Shown here: in pieces, positions 42,520 through 54,340 of the stretch | Layout: each line of letters opens with the position of its first letter | Position numbering within the stretch: position 1 is the first letter of the stretch | Source: Ctena decussata | Taxonomy: Eukaryota; Mollusca; Bivalvia; Lucinida; Lucinidae | Assembly (NCBI GenBank): GCA_963989385.1 | Contig: OZ022508.1 | Span: 32,882,166-32,946,165, forward strand | DNA length: 64,000 bases | Reading direction: 5' to 3' | Position numbers and translations under genes: made by a program | The notes under the pieces: model-generated | Databases searched by the model: none | What the model was told of the DNA's origin: nothing | Seen by the model: only the letters and a program-made list of their open reading frames with translations

Positions 42520-42845
42520 CTGTTCCATATTACACTGATATTTTATTTATTTTCTGATTAAATTGATACAGTTTATATATACATGTATGCTGCAGCAGCA
42601 CTGTACATCATCACGAGTGTTGCTAGTTTAAATGAAAGTAAAGAAAAGCACCGACCGAAATTAAACTGCAAAATTTAGATACGCTAAAAAGATTCATCTT
42701 CATTTTGAAAATAAAAAGATTTATCTTCATTTCACAGAAAGAACAATTTATGAAATATCTTGTTTGCTCCCCAAGGGGCAAAAATCTCTCCTAAAGAGTG
42801 ATCTTAACTTTAAGTGCAACAGCCTCTTCTGGCACCAAGAAATAT

Positions 42846-43190
42846 ACAGTTGGCTCTCGTTATCTCAAACACTGATATCTCAAAGTACTCTCTTATATCA
42901 ATGGGTATAGTGTGGACACATATCATATTTTCTTTACATTTCATCTACTGTCTAAAACTACTGATATCTCAAAGTAAATTTTCTGGGACCAGAAAATTTA
43001 CTGTGAGATATTAGCAGTTTGAGCTGAACCGACTTCGGGATAATTATCGAGAGTCGAGAATTAGTAAAACATGCAAAATCCTGACTCAAACTGCTGGTAT
43101 TTCAAAGTAAATTTTCTGGGACCAGAAAATTTACTTTGAGATACCAGCAATTTGAGTTGAACCGACTTCGAGATATCGAGAGTCGGGAAT
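42846..43190. mobile_element. FB-E fold-back element, composite copy
   Basis: Two hairpins with AAAGTAAATTTTCTGGGACC / AGAAAATTTACT lie one after the other (about 42955-43020 and 43090-43160). The outer ends are ACAGTTGGCTCTCGTTATCTC and GAGATATCGAGAGTCGGG. Like the FB-D dimer, it has a duplicated interior. Confidence 0.75.
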
Positions 43191-44141
43191 GCGTAAAACG
43201 TGAAAACACAAAACGTTTCACACAAGTACGAATATAGTCAGCTAAACAACCGGAAATCCCTCCTCTTCACCCTGTCAGGTCTTCGCAATATTAGACATGA
43301 AAATTGACGCAGATACCAAGCCATGAAATTCGAGAAAACGCTATGCGCCTGTCATCACAAACTATACAGAAGATAAAACGACATCAGCAGTCAAATTATC
43401 GGTCATTAGTGTTACATTAGAAGCCATAGCGTCCGTTCAATAGCAGGCTGTCTTAGTTCATTTTCGAATTCCAAAAACAATGCACAAGTCCTGCCGTGTC
43501 CATATACCAGCATATAAAGAAACCATAATGGCTTATTTTCTTGCCATAAGAATTAAAAGTAAGCTGACAAAACATCATTTCCTTCCATTAGAACTTTGTA
43601 GTCCACTTGAAAAATAACAAGAACAGATATGACATACAGTGTCATACCAATAGACTAGCAAATTGAAATGAATTCTCGTATTTTACCGAGTAATTGAAAG
43701 GGGAAAACAATAAGCCGCATCATGAGACCATATATCTGCGCACATATGCTAACTGATACCTTCTATCCTATGTCTGATATCTTATATAATATATGAAATA
43801 CGTTTTTATATCCACATATGAGTTAGTTTATATAGCATATAAGGTATTTGTTTTGATGCATAAGGTATCTTCTTAGTATACAGGATCTCACAAATAGGAT
43901 GAAATATATCTTATTTACATCATAAAGATATCCTACAAATTCGATATTTTATGTCCTATGTCAGATATCTTATATATATGATATTCCAGTCGCTATGTCG
44001 TACATTGCATAAAAAATGTAGCAACACATTGACTGACTGGAATACTTCTAGCATTGTAAAGTATAAAACTGCATCCAGTTTACAGATTCAAATGTTTCGT
44101 GGGTTACAAACAAACCGGAAGATTGTGGCTTGTTATAAAGT

Positions 44142-44344
44142 AAACACTCGATATCTCGATGTCGAACTTCAGCCGAAACTACTGATACCTCAAAGTAAAT
44201 TTTCTGGTACCAGAAAATTTACTTTGAGATATCAGTAGTTTTGGATAACAAGAGTTGAAATGTAAATAAAAATAGGAAATACATTCTTTGATATAAGAAG
44301 ATACTTTGAGATATCAGTGTTCGAGATATCGGGAGTTGATTGTA
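44142..44344. mobile_element. FB-E fold-back element
   Basis: Ends ACACTCGATATCTCGATGTC and GAGATATCGGGAGTTGATTG. Core CTCAAAGTAAATTTTCTGGT, ACCAGAAAATTTACTTTGAG is a perfect hairpin. Confidence 0.8.
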
Positions 44345-44390
44345 CTAACATAGCCTCTGAGTGACTGTGGGCTGTCAATTGACGTATTGG

Positions 44391-44565
44391 ACTGGGCATT
44401 CGTGCTTCTCGATTCTTAGCGGGAAGCGCTTTTTACACAAAAAGTGCTTCCCGCTAAGAATCGTGAAGCACTTGGTGTTTCGTGCTTCAAAGTTCTTAGC
44501 GGGAAGCACTTGTTCAACAGAAAAAGTGCTTCCCGCTAAAAATCGTGAAGAAAGAAACGCCCAGT
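44391..44565. repeat. Double-hairpin palindrome
   Basis: Two inner hairpins each pair TTCTTAGCGGGAAGC with GCTTCCCGCTAA (44413-44460 and 44489-44540). Outer arms ACTGGGC and GCCCAGT enclose both. Folded, this would be a three-way or cruciform structure. Confidence 0.75.
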
Positions 44566-45164
44566 AGAAAATGCACATTGTAAAAAAACATTCTCGAAAA
44601 AAAAAATAAGGGTTCAAACTTTTACCCTGCCATTTCTGGAACATTTAAAAAATTTGGTTAAATAAATTATTTCTACCTTCCATTTTATTCATTTTGCAAG
44701 TTTTATACACACGAAGTTTTAACCTATTGCCTTCAAGGCTTTAAGTCAGACTACCCCTTAAATGGAAGTTGTTTGAATTCCCATAGAGAATTGATAGTGT
44801 GCCGGTTTGGTCGGGCATATCTTTTAAAGTTGCCATGAGTTTTAAACTTGTAACAGCTTGCTGACCTTAAAACAGATTTAATTCTGACTATCGAGCAATT
44901 TGCGGAAAAAAATCATGAATTGGCGAAATCGAAAAGTTTGGTGAATTTGCTCCTTATTGACTTCTGACCACTTTGATTTAGAGGGTAGTGTGAATTGAAG
45001 TCTGGACTTGGTCAAGATGAAGGCTATAGTTTCAAACTTCATGTGCACAAAACTTGCAAAATGAATGAAATGGAAGGTAGAAATGATTTATTTTACCAAA
45101 TGTTTGAAATGTTCCAGAAATCGCAGGGTAAAAGTTTGACCCCTTAATATTTTTTTCGATTATA

Positions 45165-46810
45165 TATAGATATGATCCGGCAGACTGAGGTTGTTTTTTA
45201 TAAAGTATATAGTTACAAACCATTTAGATCTAGCACATTATGGCGGCAGTAAAACTCTCGCTGTATTTCATATGGATTTTTTTTTCATTTTATTGATCCG
45301 ATTCTTGTAAATAACTTTAAAAACTGAGTATCGCTGGGGCCGTCAGTAGTGGCTGTATGAATATCATCAGGATCACTAAGGTTTATCCTCGGAAAGTAAA
45401 AATTGGCGAAATATATGGTAGAATTTGGCTAGTCAGAAAGTTGTGACGTGATGCCATTCTGCTTGCTGTAAAGTAAAGATATACGCCATTTATGTGATTC
45501 TGGCTTGTCCTTGTAAAGTAAGTAGTTGTATATCACTTGGCAGATTTTGCTTTGGTCTTGTTCGGGAAACATTATTATACAACTTGGCAGAGTGGGGCCT
45601 GTCGTTGTAAAGTAAATGGTCCATACCATCTGGCATATTGCAGAGTAAAAAGCCACACATCATTTGCAGACGGGGTCTTGTCCTTGTAAAGTAAAACGCC
45701 ACACATCATCTTAGAATATGTGGCTTTTTGAGTAAATACCTGAAAACTACCAGAGTTTGACGTTTCCTTATGATATTGTCTGATATTTTACGGCTTATCT
45801 TCTTAAAGCAAACCTTAGTGGCATAATCCAGACTATAGTTTATTCTTCTTAAAGGACATAGTACAATTCCATCTGGCAGATGGTGGCTTGTCCTTGTCGC
45901 GGTAAATACTATCTGGCTGATGAAAAAAAATTCAGAAGTTTGTGATTTGACTTTGAGATATTGAGTATCGACTGTGTAAGTGCAACCACTGTAGGCATAA
46001 TCATCTTTCAGGTCTGCATTCTGTGGCATCTGAACTGGGTCTGCACTGGTCGCGAATGTCCCCAAAAAGGGTTTTCAGTCTAAAAGGGTTCAAGCATAGC
46101 TCTTCTATGTGTGGTACTGGTTTTCGTGCAATAGGCCATGCCACATTAGTATGCGTTAACTATGGCTTTCCTTTTACGGATACCGATTTCAAAACTTTTG
46201 AAAGAATGAAGCTTGTTCTTATACAATCACTTGTTTGAAAGCATCAGACGGACTGTGGCTTGTCATCATAAAGTGAATACAAACGTGCAATCTAGCAGAC
46301 TGTGGTTGTCCATGTAAAGTAATAAGTTTTTTCTTATAAATTCCCAATTGGAATATTCTGGTTGATCCTTGGAAGGCTCATCGTCAAATATCATCTGGCA
46401 TACTGTGCCTTATTTGTCTAAAATAATAGTTAAATGCTATCTGACAAAGAGCAACTTGTCCCTTTTAAAGTACAAGTTAAAATATCATCAGGCTGATTAT
46501 GACTTCTACACATCCGTAAATTGTCATCTACCTTCTGACAAATTGTGCGTTGTCGTTGTATAGAAAATATTTACTTACATGTACCGTTAGGCAGAATGTA
46601 AATGCACGTAATTACGCAACGGTTGACATGCTGATTTGTCCGAGAATGGCATATTTACATAAAGTCTTCCCTGTGTATACAAGCGGATGAACGGCACACC
46701 ATGGTTTTGTCTTGCAATCTATGAAACAACATACAAAATGACTCCTAAAACTTAAATTTCTTAAACTTACCTATAGCACACTGTGGCTTTACCTTGTAAA
46801 GCATGAAGTC
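45165..46810. repeat. Decayed tandem array, about 55 bp units
   Basis: Variants of CATCTGGCAGACTGTGGCTT, GTCCTTGTAAAGTAAA recur at irregular spacing, with 10-15 recognisable units (for example near 45178, 45500, 45610, 45670, 45880, 46255, 46300, 46390, 46500 and 46785). Divergence is high. Confidence 0.65.
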
Positions 46811-47377
46811 AAAGAACAGTTTTAAGGACCGTAAGTGACCAGACTTTTTGCCAAGCAGTAACAAATAATTTGGCAGGAATTAGAAAAAGCCACGAAGCAG
46901 CTCCTTTGAACTCTTTTGATGTGGTACTAATTCGGCTATGTTTTATTATCGTTCTTCCATTTAAGCTGTACTTAGGACATATACAACAGTTGATCAGAAC
47001 GAATGAATAAAGAAAGTTTCTGCCTGATTTACCCATTTGTATGATTTTGTGGTTCTGTCTGAACAACGGATTAGACAATAAGAAAAAAAGTTATTTAGAA
47101 TGCGCGGGGTTGTCCAGAGAAACCGGAAATCAAGTGGCACTGTTGGCTGTACGAACAAGACCGGGTCCAAGGAAAGCTAAACCGAGCTTTTGTAACTGTG
47201 GCGACAGGGTTTGAAGTGGAACAACTGAATATACAGAGTCTGTTTTAAATATTTTGACACTCAGTTTAAGTTCTGAAATAGTCAAATTTTTGTCCATCAA
47301 TTTAAGGTGAAACAACTCTGCTCTTTTTTGCCAACCATCTCAATACGGGTCACCTGCAAAAGAAATGCATCTGTTTC

Positions 47378-47475
47378 TCATTGAGCAGTTTTCTTTAAGC
47401 GTTGATCCCTTTTTGAAAGGTCTTCGGGTGAGCAAACAAGAAAGGGGGTGGCAGCATGGAGGTGTACGCATACAG
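47378..47475. mobile_element. FB-F element, half copy with its flank
   Basis: CTCATTGAGCAGTTTTCTTTAAG, TTGATCCCTTTTTGAAAGG and CATGGAGGTGTACGCATACA follow the same order as 22975-23110. Confidence 0.55.
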
Positions 47476-47591
47476 CTTAATCAAACTTCAGATGCCTTGA
47501 TCATAAATATAGTCTGATGTAGGTCTTCAATGTCTGCTCAGAAATTACATTAAATGTTTTAGCACCTAAAACAACACTGCTCCGAAGAAAA

Positions 47592-47660
47592 ATTTGTTGC
47601 CAAAGGTGTCGTATTTTTTTCAGTGTAAACTCTGAAAGAGAAAGCTACGGCTCCTTTGGT
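47592..47660 (-). pseudogene. Possible C1q-domain remnant
   Basis: The minus strand reads TKGAVAFSFRVYTEKNTTPL. The VAFS.R/Y....TTP pattern resembles the first strand of mollusc C1q domains. The frame stops soon after (FSSEQCCFRC then stop), and none of the later C1q signature (N.G..Y, TG.F..P..G.Y.F) is seen. If real, it is a broken fragment. It could equally be chance; I give it low weight. Confidence 0.22.
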
Positions 47661-48358
47661 AACAGAATTTGCACTTCTAATCCGTAAATTTGCGAAGAAA
47701 CGGTTGTTGTTTAAGGTGCACGGAACCACTGCAGTTGGATAAAGCGAATGCATTTTGTCGATGGTTATGCGTTAGACCCACATTTGCATATCCACCACAT
47801 TTGTCCAAACCAATAGTGGTGGCTATGTCGACACTTTTTTCTTCTTCGAGCCTTTTCTTCTTCTTTTCAATCTTTTGCAAACAGACTTTGGTTTCGAACT
47901 GCATGGCCAGAAAGACAAAAGTTCGTTGTTGTTTTTTTTTTGTTTTTTTTTTTGTTTTTTTTTGTGGAACTTTTTCGTCTAGAAACGGTAAAGTCCATCA
48001 CATGCATGTCCAATAAAATATCAAAACATTTTAAACATGTATTATTATCATGATGTAAAATAACTAGGAACTCTGAACAAACAGAAATTTTGGCGAACAT
48101 TTCCAAAATATTTTGGTTTGAAGTGTTCCCTTATTGTTCTCATGTGTTTGCAATTATACATAATGGTTTTGCTCTATTTTACCAAACTATTTATTTCCCG
48201 CAGCGAGGGCAACATCTGTCTTAAGGATATTGGCATTTTAATCCGCCATGTATTTGCTTTGCATCAGAAATTAAGGTGACCTCAACCTGTACAGCTACTT
48301 ACGAAGAAAACGAACTCTTCGTGTATATACACTTAATTTTGGGACAGAAGCTTCCGAG

Positions 48359-48423
48359 CAAATCGTGTAGACGCAGATCAGACGGCTCCTTATGAGCCAT
48401 CTGATCAAAGTCTGCACGGTTTG
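48359..48423. mobile_element. FB-C fold-back element
   Basis: CAAATCGTGTAGACGCAGATCAGACGGCTCC, TTATGAGCC, ATCTGATCAAAGTCTGCACGG, TTTG. Confidence 0.65.
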
Positions 48424-49104
48424 TCGTCATGCCAGGGAGGTTTAACCGGTCGCCGGACTGTACCGGTAAAGGACATTTTTATACGATTTTATGATAGTTA
48501 CAGCAATTTTTTAAAGTAGCCCAATATTTTGGAAAATGACGGTACAAAGACTTAAGGATAAGTTCGATAACAAGAGGTTTAAATCCGATTCGAAAGAAAG
48601 GCTCATACCTTTGATTTAGAATTAAAATCTTATTTAATGATCTGGTATGAAACCACCCATTTCGTGTTAAGAAGTTTAAGAGAAGCTTACATGATGTAAC
48701 AGATTATAGGAGAATTTATTTCGACCTATTCGATACTCTAGTGATTACAGAAAGTACTATCAAACTGGTAAATATATTGCTGTAAACTATTTGTTATTGT
48801 TTATTCATTCCTTATATCCTTCCACAGAAATACCTGCGTTCTCCCGACAAGTACCTGCAGTTGAGTAATAGAATGACCAGTGTGTTGTTCTGCAACGTCA
48901 TTGATTGAATTTGCCACCAAATCACTGATTTGACAATATCGTTATTGTTCATATCTTGTACTTTTTACCATTTTTTAAAAATGCATTTTTACAACATCTT
49001 TAACCCCAATTTATGCCCCCATTGCTGATATGTCACACCGTTTCCTAGGCGACAGGGCTTATGGGTAATGGCGGCCTTGCGACATCTTGCTCACGCAGCT
49101 GAAA

Positions 49105-49343
49105 TAAGCCGCGACACGACAAAACCAACAATGTGGCATGTGCGCCCAGCCAAGACTCAGATCAGCCTGGGCATCAGCCCAGCCTGATCAGAGTCTTCAC
49201 TGTCCGAATGGAGCTAGCTTAGATTCTTAGCTATCCTAGAAGCGCAGAGCCAAGACTCTGATCAGACTGGGTCGCTGCCCAGGCTGATCTGAGTCATCGC
49301 TGGCGCATATGCCACATTGTTGGTTTACTCGTGTCGCGGCTCA
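49105..49343. mobile_element. FB-A fold-back element, copy 5
   Basis: 239 bp, with TAAGCCGCGACACGACAAAA at the left and GTTTACTCGTGTCGCGGCTCA at the right. The inner arms (CAGATCAGCCTGGGCATCAG and complement) are intact. Confidence 0.86.
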
Positions 49344-49447
49344 GATTCAATGTAGCTAAAATCGTCTTTCCTGAGTTGAGTGCACTTCACAGTGCATGAG
49401 CATGGATGGCGCATGGGCCGCATTGGTGTCTCAAGGATGTCACCATT

Positions 49448-49673
49448 AAGGGCGTAGCTACGTATACGGCAAATACGCAAGTGCGTATTGAAATTTTGTC
49501 AAAATTGACAAAATGTCAAAACGCACCTGCATATTTGCATGCTGAATTTTATAAATTGGACAAGATTGCAATACCAATTACCAAAGTGGCTGAAATACTA
49601 GCTTTCCTTTCAAGAAGTAGACCATAAAACATGGTTGTGCGTATCATGAAATTGCCCCTAGTTACGCCCCTGA
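49448..49673. mobile_element. FB-S element with terminal repeats, copy 2
   Basis: Ends AAGGGCGTAGCTACG and TAGTTACGCCCCT. The inside holds the hairpin AATACGCAAGTGCGTATTGA, AATTTTGTCAAAATTGACAA (49469-49538), shared with 42011-42078. Confidence 0.65.
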
Positions 49674-50337
49674 CCATTACCAACAAAGCGTCGCAATTAC
49701 CATGAACAGTACAGCTGAAAAATGAAAAGTTAGCAGAGATTTTTTGCTGACCCGGATCCTTGCATTATTGGTAAGGTTGAACCACACGAGAACGAGTTCT
49801 GGGTGCAATTTACTAGCTTTACCTGCGAGATACGCAACAGATCGGTACGGAATTAGCTGACTGTTTCCATGTCTTAATTTGTTGTACATTCTTGTGTTTT
49901 GATTGTCAACATTCTTGTACCGGTGAAAGCCGTAAACTAAAAAGTTTAATTATTTTTGACACCTGTTATGACCAGCCATAAAACTGCCATGCTCAATAGC
50001 CGTCAAATTGATGACCACTGCTTGACAGGTTGTTGCACTTCAAAGGTGCACTTTATGATTATTAATTAACAGGTGTTTATCATAACAACTGGGCGACGAC
50101 ATGTATATGCATGTATAATATACGAGGAGACGTATGGCAGTGACTAAGTGGGAAATTGACATCATTTGTGACAAAATTTGATTCTTATGAAAAATGACTG
50201 TCATTGTTATAAGTTATAATTTATGGCTTGTTTAGCATATTTCGTCTGGCGTATGCAGCATTTTCAGTGACAACTGCATGATATCTGCATTTCCCTGTTT
50301 ACCATGATTACTCCAAGTATTTGGACATCCTGCGGTG

Positions 50338-50375
50338 AGTGGATACACCGCCATCTCGGTGTATCCATTCTCTAC
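50338..50375. repeat. Short hairpin
   Basis: AGTGGATACACCG / CGGTGTATCCATT around CCATCT. Confidence 0.7.
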
Positions 50376-50814
50376 TCTTGCCGCGTTTGAATGGCGGGCC
50401 ATAATGTCTGGACATTAGCTCCGCCACATGTGTTCCGTCTACTCAGACCCGGCAAGAGAGATATTCATTTTGCGCATGGTTGGAGCGGTTTGTGGGTTGG
50501 AGAACGCTACATTTTAATGAATAATATATCTTGTCTTGTGCTGATTTTATTGCATGCTGTTTGTATACATATTTGTATTTATGTTCTGTATGTTTTAGAG
50601 AGGGCCACATGGTAGACTAGCTATGTAGCTAAATGTGTTTACCCTCTAAAAATAATGAAGATAAATAGAAAAAAATGTTTTTCCCACCATTTTAAAGAAA
50701 AGGAAACAAGTGTTATGACTTCCTGTCTACAAATCTGGAAGAGGAAGTACTTCCGACATTGAGACTTCGGGGGTTGACCTCTAAATCTAGCCTCGATGTT
50801 ATAAAACTTTTTCG

Positions 50815-51060
50815 TGCTCAACTGAGCTGAGCATGAAATTTTACCAGCTAATAAATAGCAAATTACTGATAAGTACAGTTGTTTTCTTGCTCAGTTGAGC
50901 TGAGTATGAAATTTTCTCTGCTTATGAATATGAAAGTGCCAACATTAGTATGAATCCTGCTTATGGATATGAAAATGCCAACATTAGTTGGCATTTTCGT
51001 ATTTATCAGCAGAGAAAATTTCATGGTCAGCTGAGTTGAGCATGGAAAAAGTTTTCTAAC
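50815..51060. repeat. Compound palindrome
   Basis: Four variants of GCTCA(A/G)(C/T)TGAGCTGAG(C/T)ATG with AAATTTTCTCTGC, two direct on the left and one inverted on the right. The inner inverted pair is ATATGAAAATGCCAACATTA / GTTGGCATTTTCGTAT. Confidence 0.7.
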
Positions 51061-51438
51061 CTTAGGGCTAGGTTTTCGAGCGATTTCCTTCTTAAATAAA
51101 TAAAGACCAATATCAGGTTAGTATTCTTGTACTTTCTCATTTACCCTTGGATTAGTTGTAATGCTAGTTGACATTTCTGTTAGTCTAAACTTGCAGAGAC
51201 TACTGTGGTGCTAGCGCGGCCCCAGACAGGCACAACAAACGCAGATGAAAGTTGACCATAATAGTGTCATTGCTTTGGCATCAGGCCCTATATCGTGGCT
51301 GTAATTTAACTTTGACCACCCTGTCCAACGTACAGATTAAAGGACCAGTCTTCGAACAGTGCATATATATATGAAATCGTTTACCATCCCAATACTGCAT
51401 ACAGATTTTTTAAATATGATATGTCCATACGAAACCCA

Positions 51439-51701
51439 CATCGGGCCGTCTCCCAGAGAGAGGGTGAAAAAAAAGAGAAATGATTGACGAACAACCCCCG
51501 CCAGGAAAGCAGGTGCGGGCGGGGTTTGTTTGGATTTTTTCTCTCTTCTATCATTTCTCTTCTGAGAGAAAAAATCCAAACGAAACCCCGCCCGTACCTA
51601 CTGCAAGCACAATAGGCCCTTGTCCTACTTATCCGGCGGGGGTTGTTCGTCTATCATTTCTCTTCTCTTTCTTCCTCTCTCTGGAGACGGCCCGATATGG
51701 A
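51439..51701. repeat. Three-layer nested palindrome
   Basis: Outer pair CATCGGGCCGTCTCC / GGAGACGGCCCGAT. Middle pair ATTGACGAACAACCCCCGCC / GGCGGGGGTTGTTCGTC. Inner pair GGGCGGGGTTTGTTTGGATT / AATCCAAACGAAACCCCGCC. One copy seen. Confidence 0.75.
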
Positions 51702-52057
51702 CTGAAATACTGTCTCAAAGGGGCCATTAAACTCAAAACAACAACCAACATGTTCCGGCATTCTTTCCCTGTAATACTGAGTTTTTTCACTTCCACAGCA
51801 GTCTGAAACATTGCAGAGAACTACAGAAAAGGATGTTTTACAGTGTTTTCATTAAGCTGAAGATCTTTAAAATCGTTATGATAATGAAATAATCCTTATA
51901 TATGTCTACATCTTACAGAAAGAAATTCAATTTATTGAAAATTAATTCCTTCGTAAAAGATATGAATTGTCCGATAACTAGTCTTCTTACGACTAGTCTT
52001 CTAAGAGTGTGTCGACACTCAGTTCACGGTATCTAAGTTAGTGCAGGGCATGGTATT

Positions 52058-52254
52058 TTAACACTTTAAGAACCGGTGAATAAAATAGCAGAATTTGCAA
52101 ACAGCGTAGATCCTGATGAGGCCGCCTCATCTAGATCTACACTATTTGCCCTCTAGTCTTTGAATTCTCAATATGATACAGCTTGGACGAAACATTTTTG
52201 AAATTTTTGCAGACGTAAATATTGTCGTCTCCTTTTTGGTGCTTAAAGAGTTAA
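52058..52254. mobile_element. FB-B fold-back element, copy 4
   Basis: Starts TTAACACTTTAAG and ends CTTAAAGAGTTAA, with TTAA at both extremes. The core hairpin is shortened (GATGAGGCCGCCTCATC, 52112-52130). Family words TAGTCTTTGAATTCTCAATA and CAGACGTAAAT are present. Confidence 0.82.
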
Positions 52255-52703
52255 AGCAATGGTACATCATTGTCACCAACAGACGGCACTGTCCGCACAG
52301 ATCTGTCGCATTTCTCGCGGGTAAAGCTGGGAAATTTCATTTGGATAAGCTCGACAGCTATTCGTTCAAGCTTCGTCCGCCATCTTTATCCGAATCTGGA
52401 TAATACCCATACGTCCATGCGCTAAATACGAAAGGTCATAACGTGCCTTCGTTTAGCTCTCGCGAGAATGAATGGTACGTAAGTTGGGTAAATAAGTGAC
52501 CATGTATAGCCGGTTAGTGGTTAGCCAGTTAATCGAGTTACTCGATCATTACTAGTTGGAAGCAGATATGTGATTAATTGATCACAATTTTACATAATCG
52601 ATGTTTTCTTTTTTATATGTATATACTTTTATGTCCAGTTAATACGTTATACTGTATATCTAATGTTCCTTTGAAGACTTGACTTAGCAAGGACAGCATA
52701 AGC

Positions 52704-52866
52704 TGCTATTGCAGCTCGAGTGAAAAGTCCATAGAAAATGCTTAAATGCTATTGCATCTCGAGTGAAAAGTCCATAGAAAATGCTATTGCATCTCGAGTG
52801 AAAAGTCCATAGAAAATGCTTTAAGCATTTTCTATGGACTTTTCACTCGAGCTGCAATAAAATAGG
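52704..52866. repeat. Three direct units plus one inverted unit
   Basis: TGCTATTGCA(G/T)CTCGAG, TGAAAAGTCCATAGAAAATG occurs three times head to tail, followed at 52822 by one perfect inverted copy (CATTTTCTATGGACTTTTCA, CTCGAGCTGCAAT). Any of the three units could pair with the inverted one. Confidence 0.88.
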
Positions 52867-53753
52867 CCTATAGCAAGGGAACATCTTATGGACAAAACCT
52901 GTTGTTTATTCTAAATAGGCATCTAACAGCCTCATTAATCGATGTTTACTTTATCATCGACCATTTTCGTAGAGCGATGTTCGATCACAAAATTTTAACT
53001 GAGTCCAGTCACAATAGCAAGTCCTATTTCTCGCATCAAAGTGAAACATGTAGTCAAAGTAAAGTGAATTTAACCTGCGTGCTTGTCACAGACAGACTTG
53101 AGTATGCGTGTACGGGTTATACATATACATGTATTTTATCTAAACAATTTAGTGCTCATATATTGAAAAAAAGTTTTGTTATTAGACGGGCGTACAAGGA
53201 AATCTTTCAACAAGCAAGAGTGTATGATAAATTACAAAGTGTATCAGAAGTCGAAAAAAGGTGTTGGCATATATAAGTCAAGGGCAGAAGTCTGATCGTA
53301 CACAGCAAAAAAGGGCTTTAAACCCCAGTCTGTCGCGGTCAAAGTGCTTGCTGCGCAATCCAGTAAGGCTCCTATCCTTTAATGTCTATATACAGACTAT
53401 GCTGTCAGCTTCAACTTACAAGGCACGAAAGCATAAATACTATCAGAACGACGTATGAACAGGTTGATCCAAGGTTGAACTGGTCGGTAAGGTCTTGATG
53501 TCCATATTTATATAGTAAGTCCTATTTGTTATTAATGATAGCTAGAGGATTGGTGGTCTATGTCCAGTATGTTGTCCTTATCTGACCTGGTCGTGTTGGG
53601 TCTAAATTTAAAACATTCCACGGTTGTGTCTGTTTGCACCGAGAATACAAAATCATGACGGTACGAAAATGCACACCTATGCTCTTATTCGAATGCCACC
53701 GTTTTGTTTTAAGCAGCAATTTATTTATTTTTATTGATTTATTGTGTGTGTGT

Positions 53754-53767
53754 GGGGGGGGGGGGGG
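53754..53767. repeat. G homopolymer tract
   Basis: A GTGTGTGTGT run followed by 14 G. Confidence 0.85.
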
Positions 53768-54020
53768 TGTCAAAGACAATTCAGTGCAGTTTTTTACCTT
53801 AACCATTTGCAAGAAAATCTGATACCATGACATTTTATAACAGATCTGAACTAAGCCGTTGTCTGGAATTTGAATAAAAGTGTACATAAATCCAGTTTTC
53901 ATTTCGTCATGATCTTGATGAGATTTTGACTTTCGTTGTTGTTCCAATATTTGTAACGATGGTCTCCAAGAGGTTCAGTGGAACGGATCCATGACTGCAC
54001 CTCCTTGCACCGAGTCTGTC

Positions 54021-54056
54021 ATTATTCATTATTATTATTATTATTATTATTATTAA
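54021..54056. repeat. ATT microsatellite
   Basis: About 11 trinucleotide units. Confidence 0.9.
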
Positions 54057-54340
54057 TTTTCTGAACGAAACTTTGCAAATATAACACATTAGCAAATAAT
54101 TACTACTGATAAATGAGTTATGGATGGTGAATGGGGTATAGGGGATGTAGCTATGGGCTAACAGTCAGGGTCGTGAGTTTGAATTTTCATTTTTGTGTGC
54201 AATTAGGTACATGAGTAAACTATATACAACCTATTCCAAATAGTAAGAAAAGAAGAAACTGTTACTTTACACAAGTATTTTACACGTACATGTACTTCTT
54301 GTTCATTTGTAGCATTTCTACTCGTATAAAGCAATAACGA

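Noticed and set aside
52902..53276. 124-codon plus-strand reading frame
   Set aside because: No domain, no homologue I recognise and no splice partners; kept out for lack of support.
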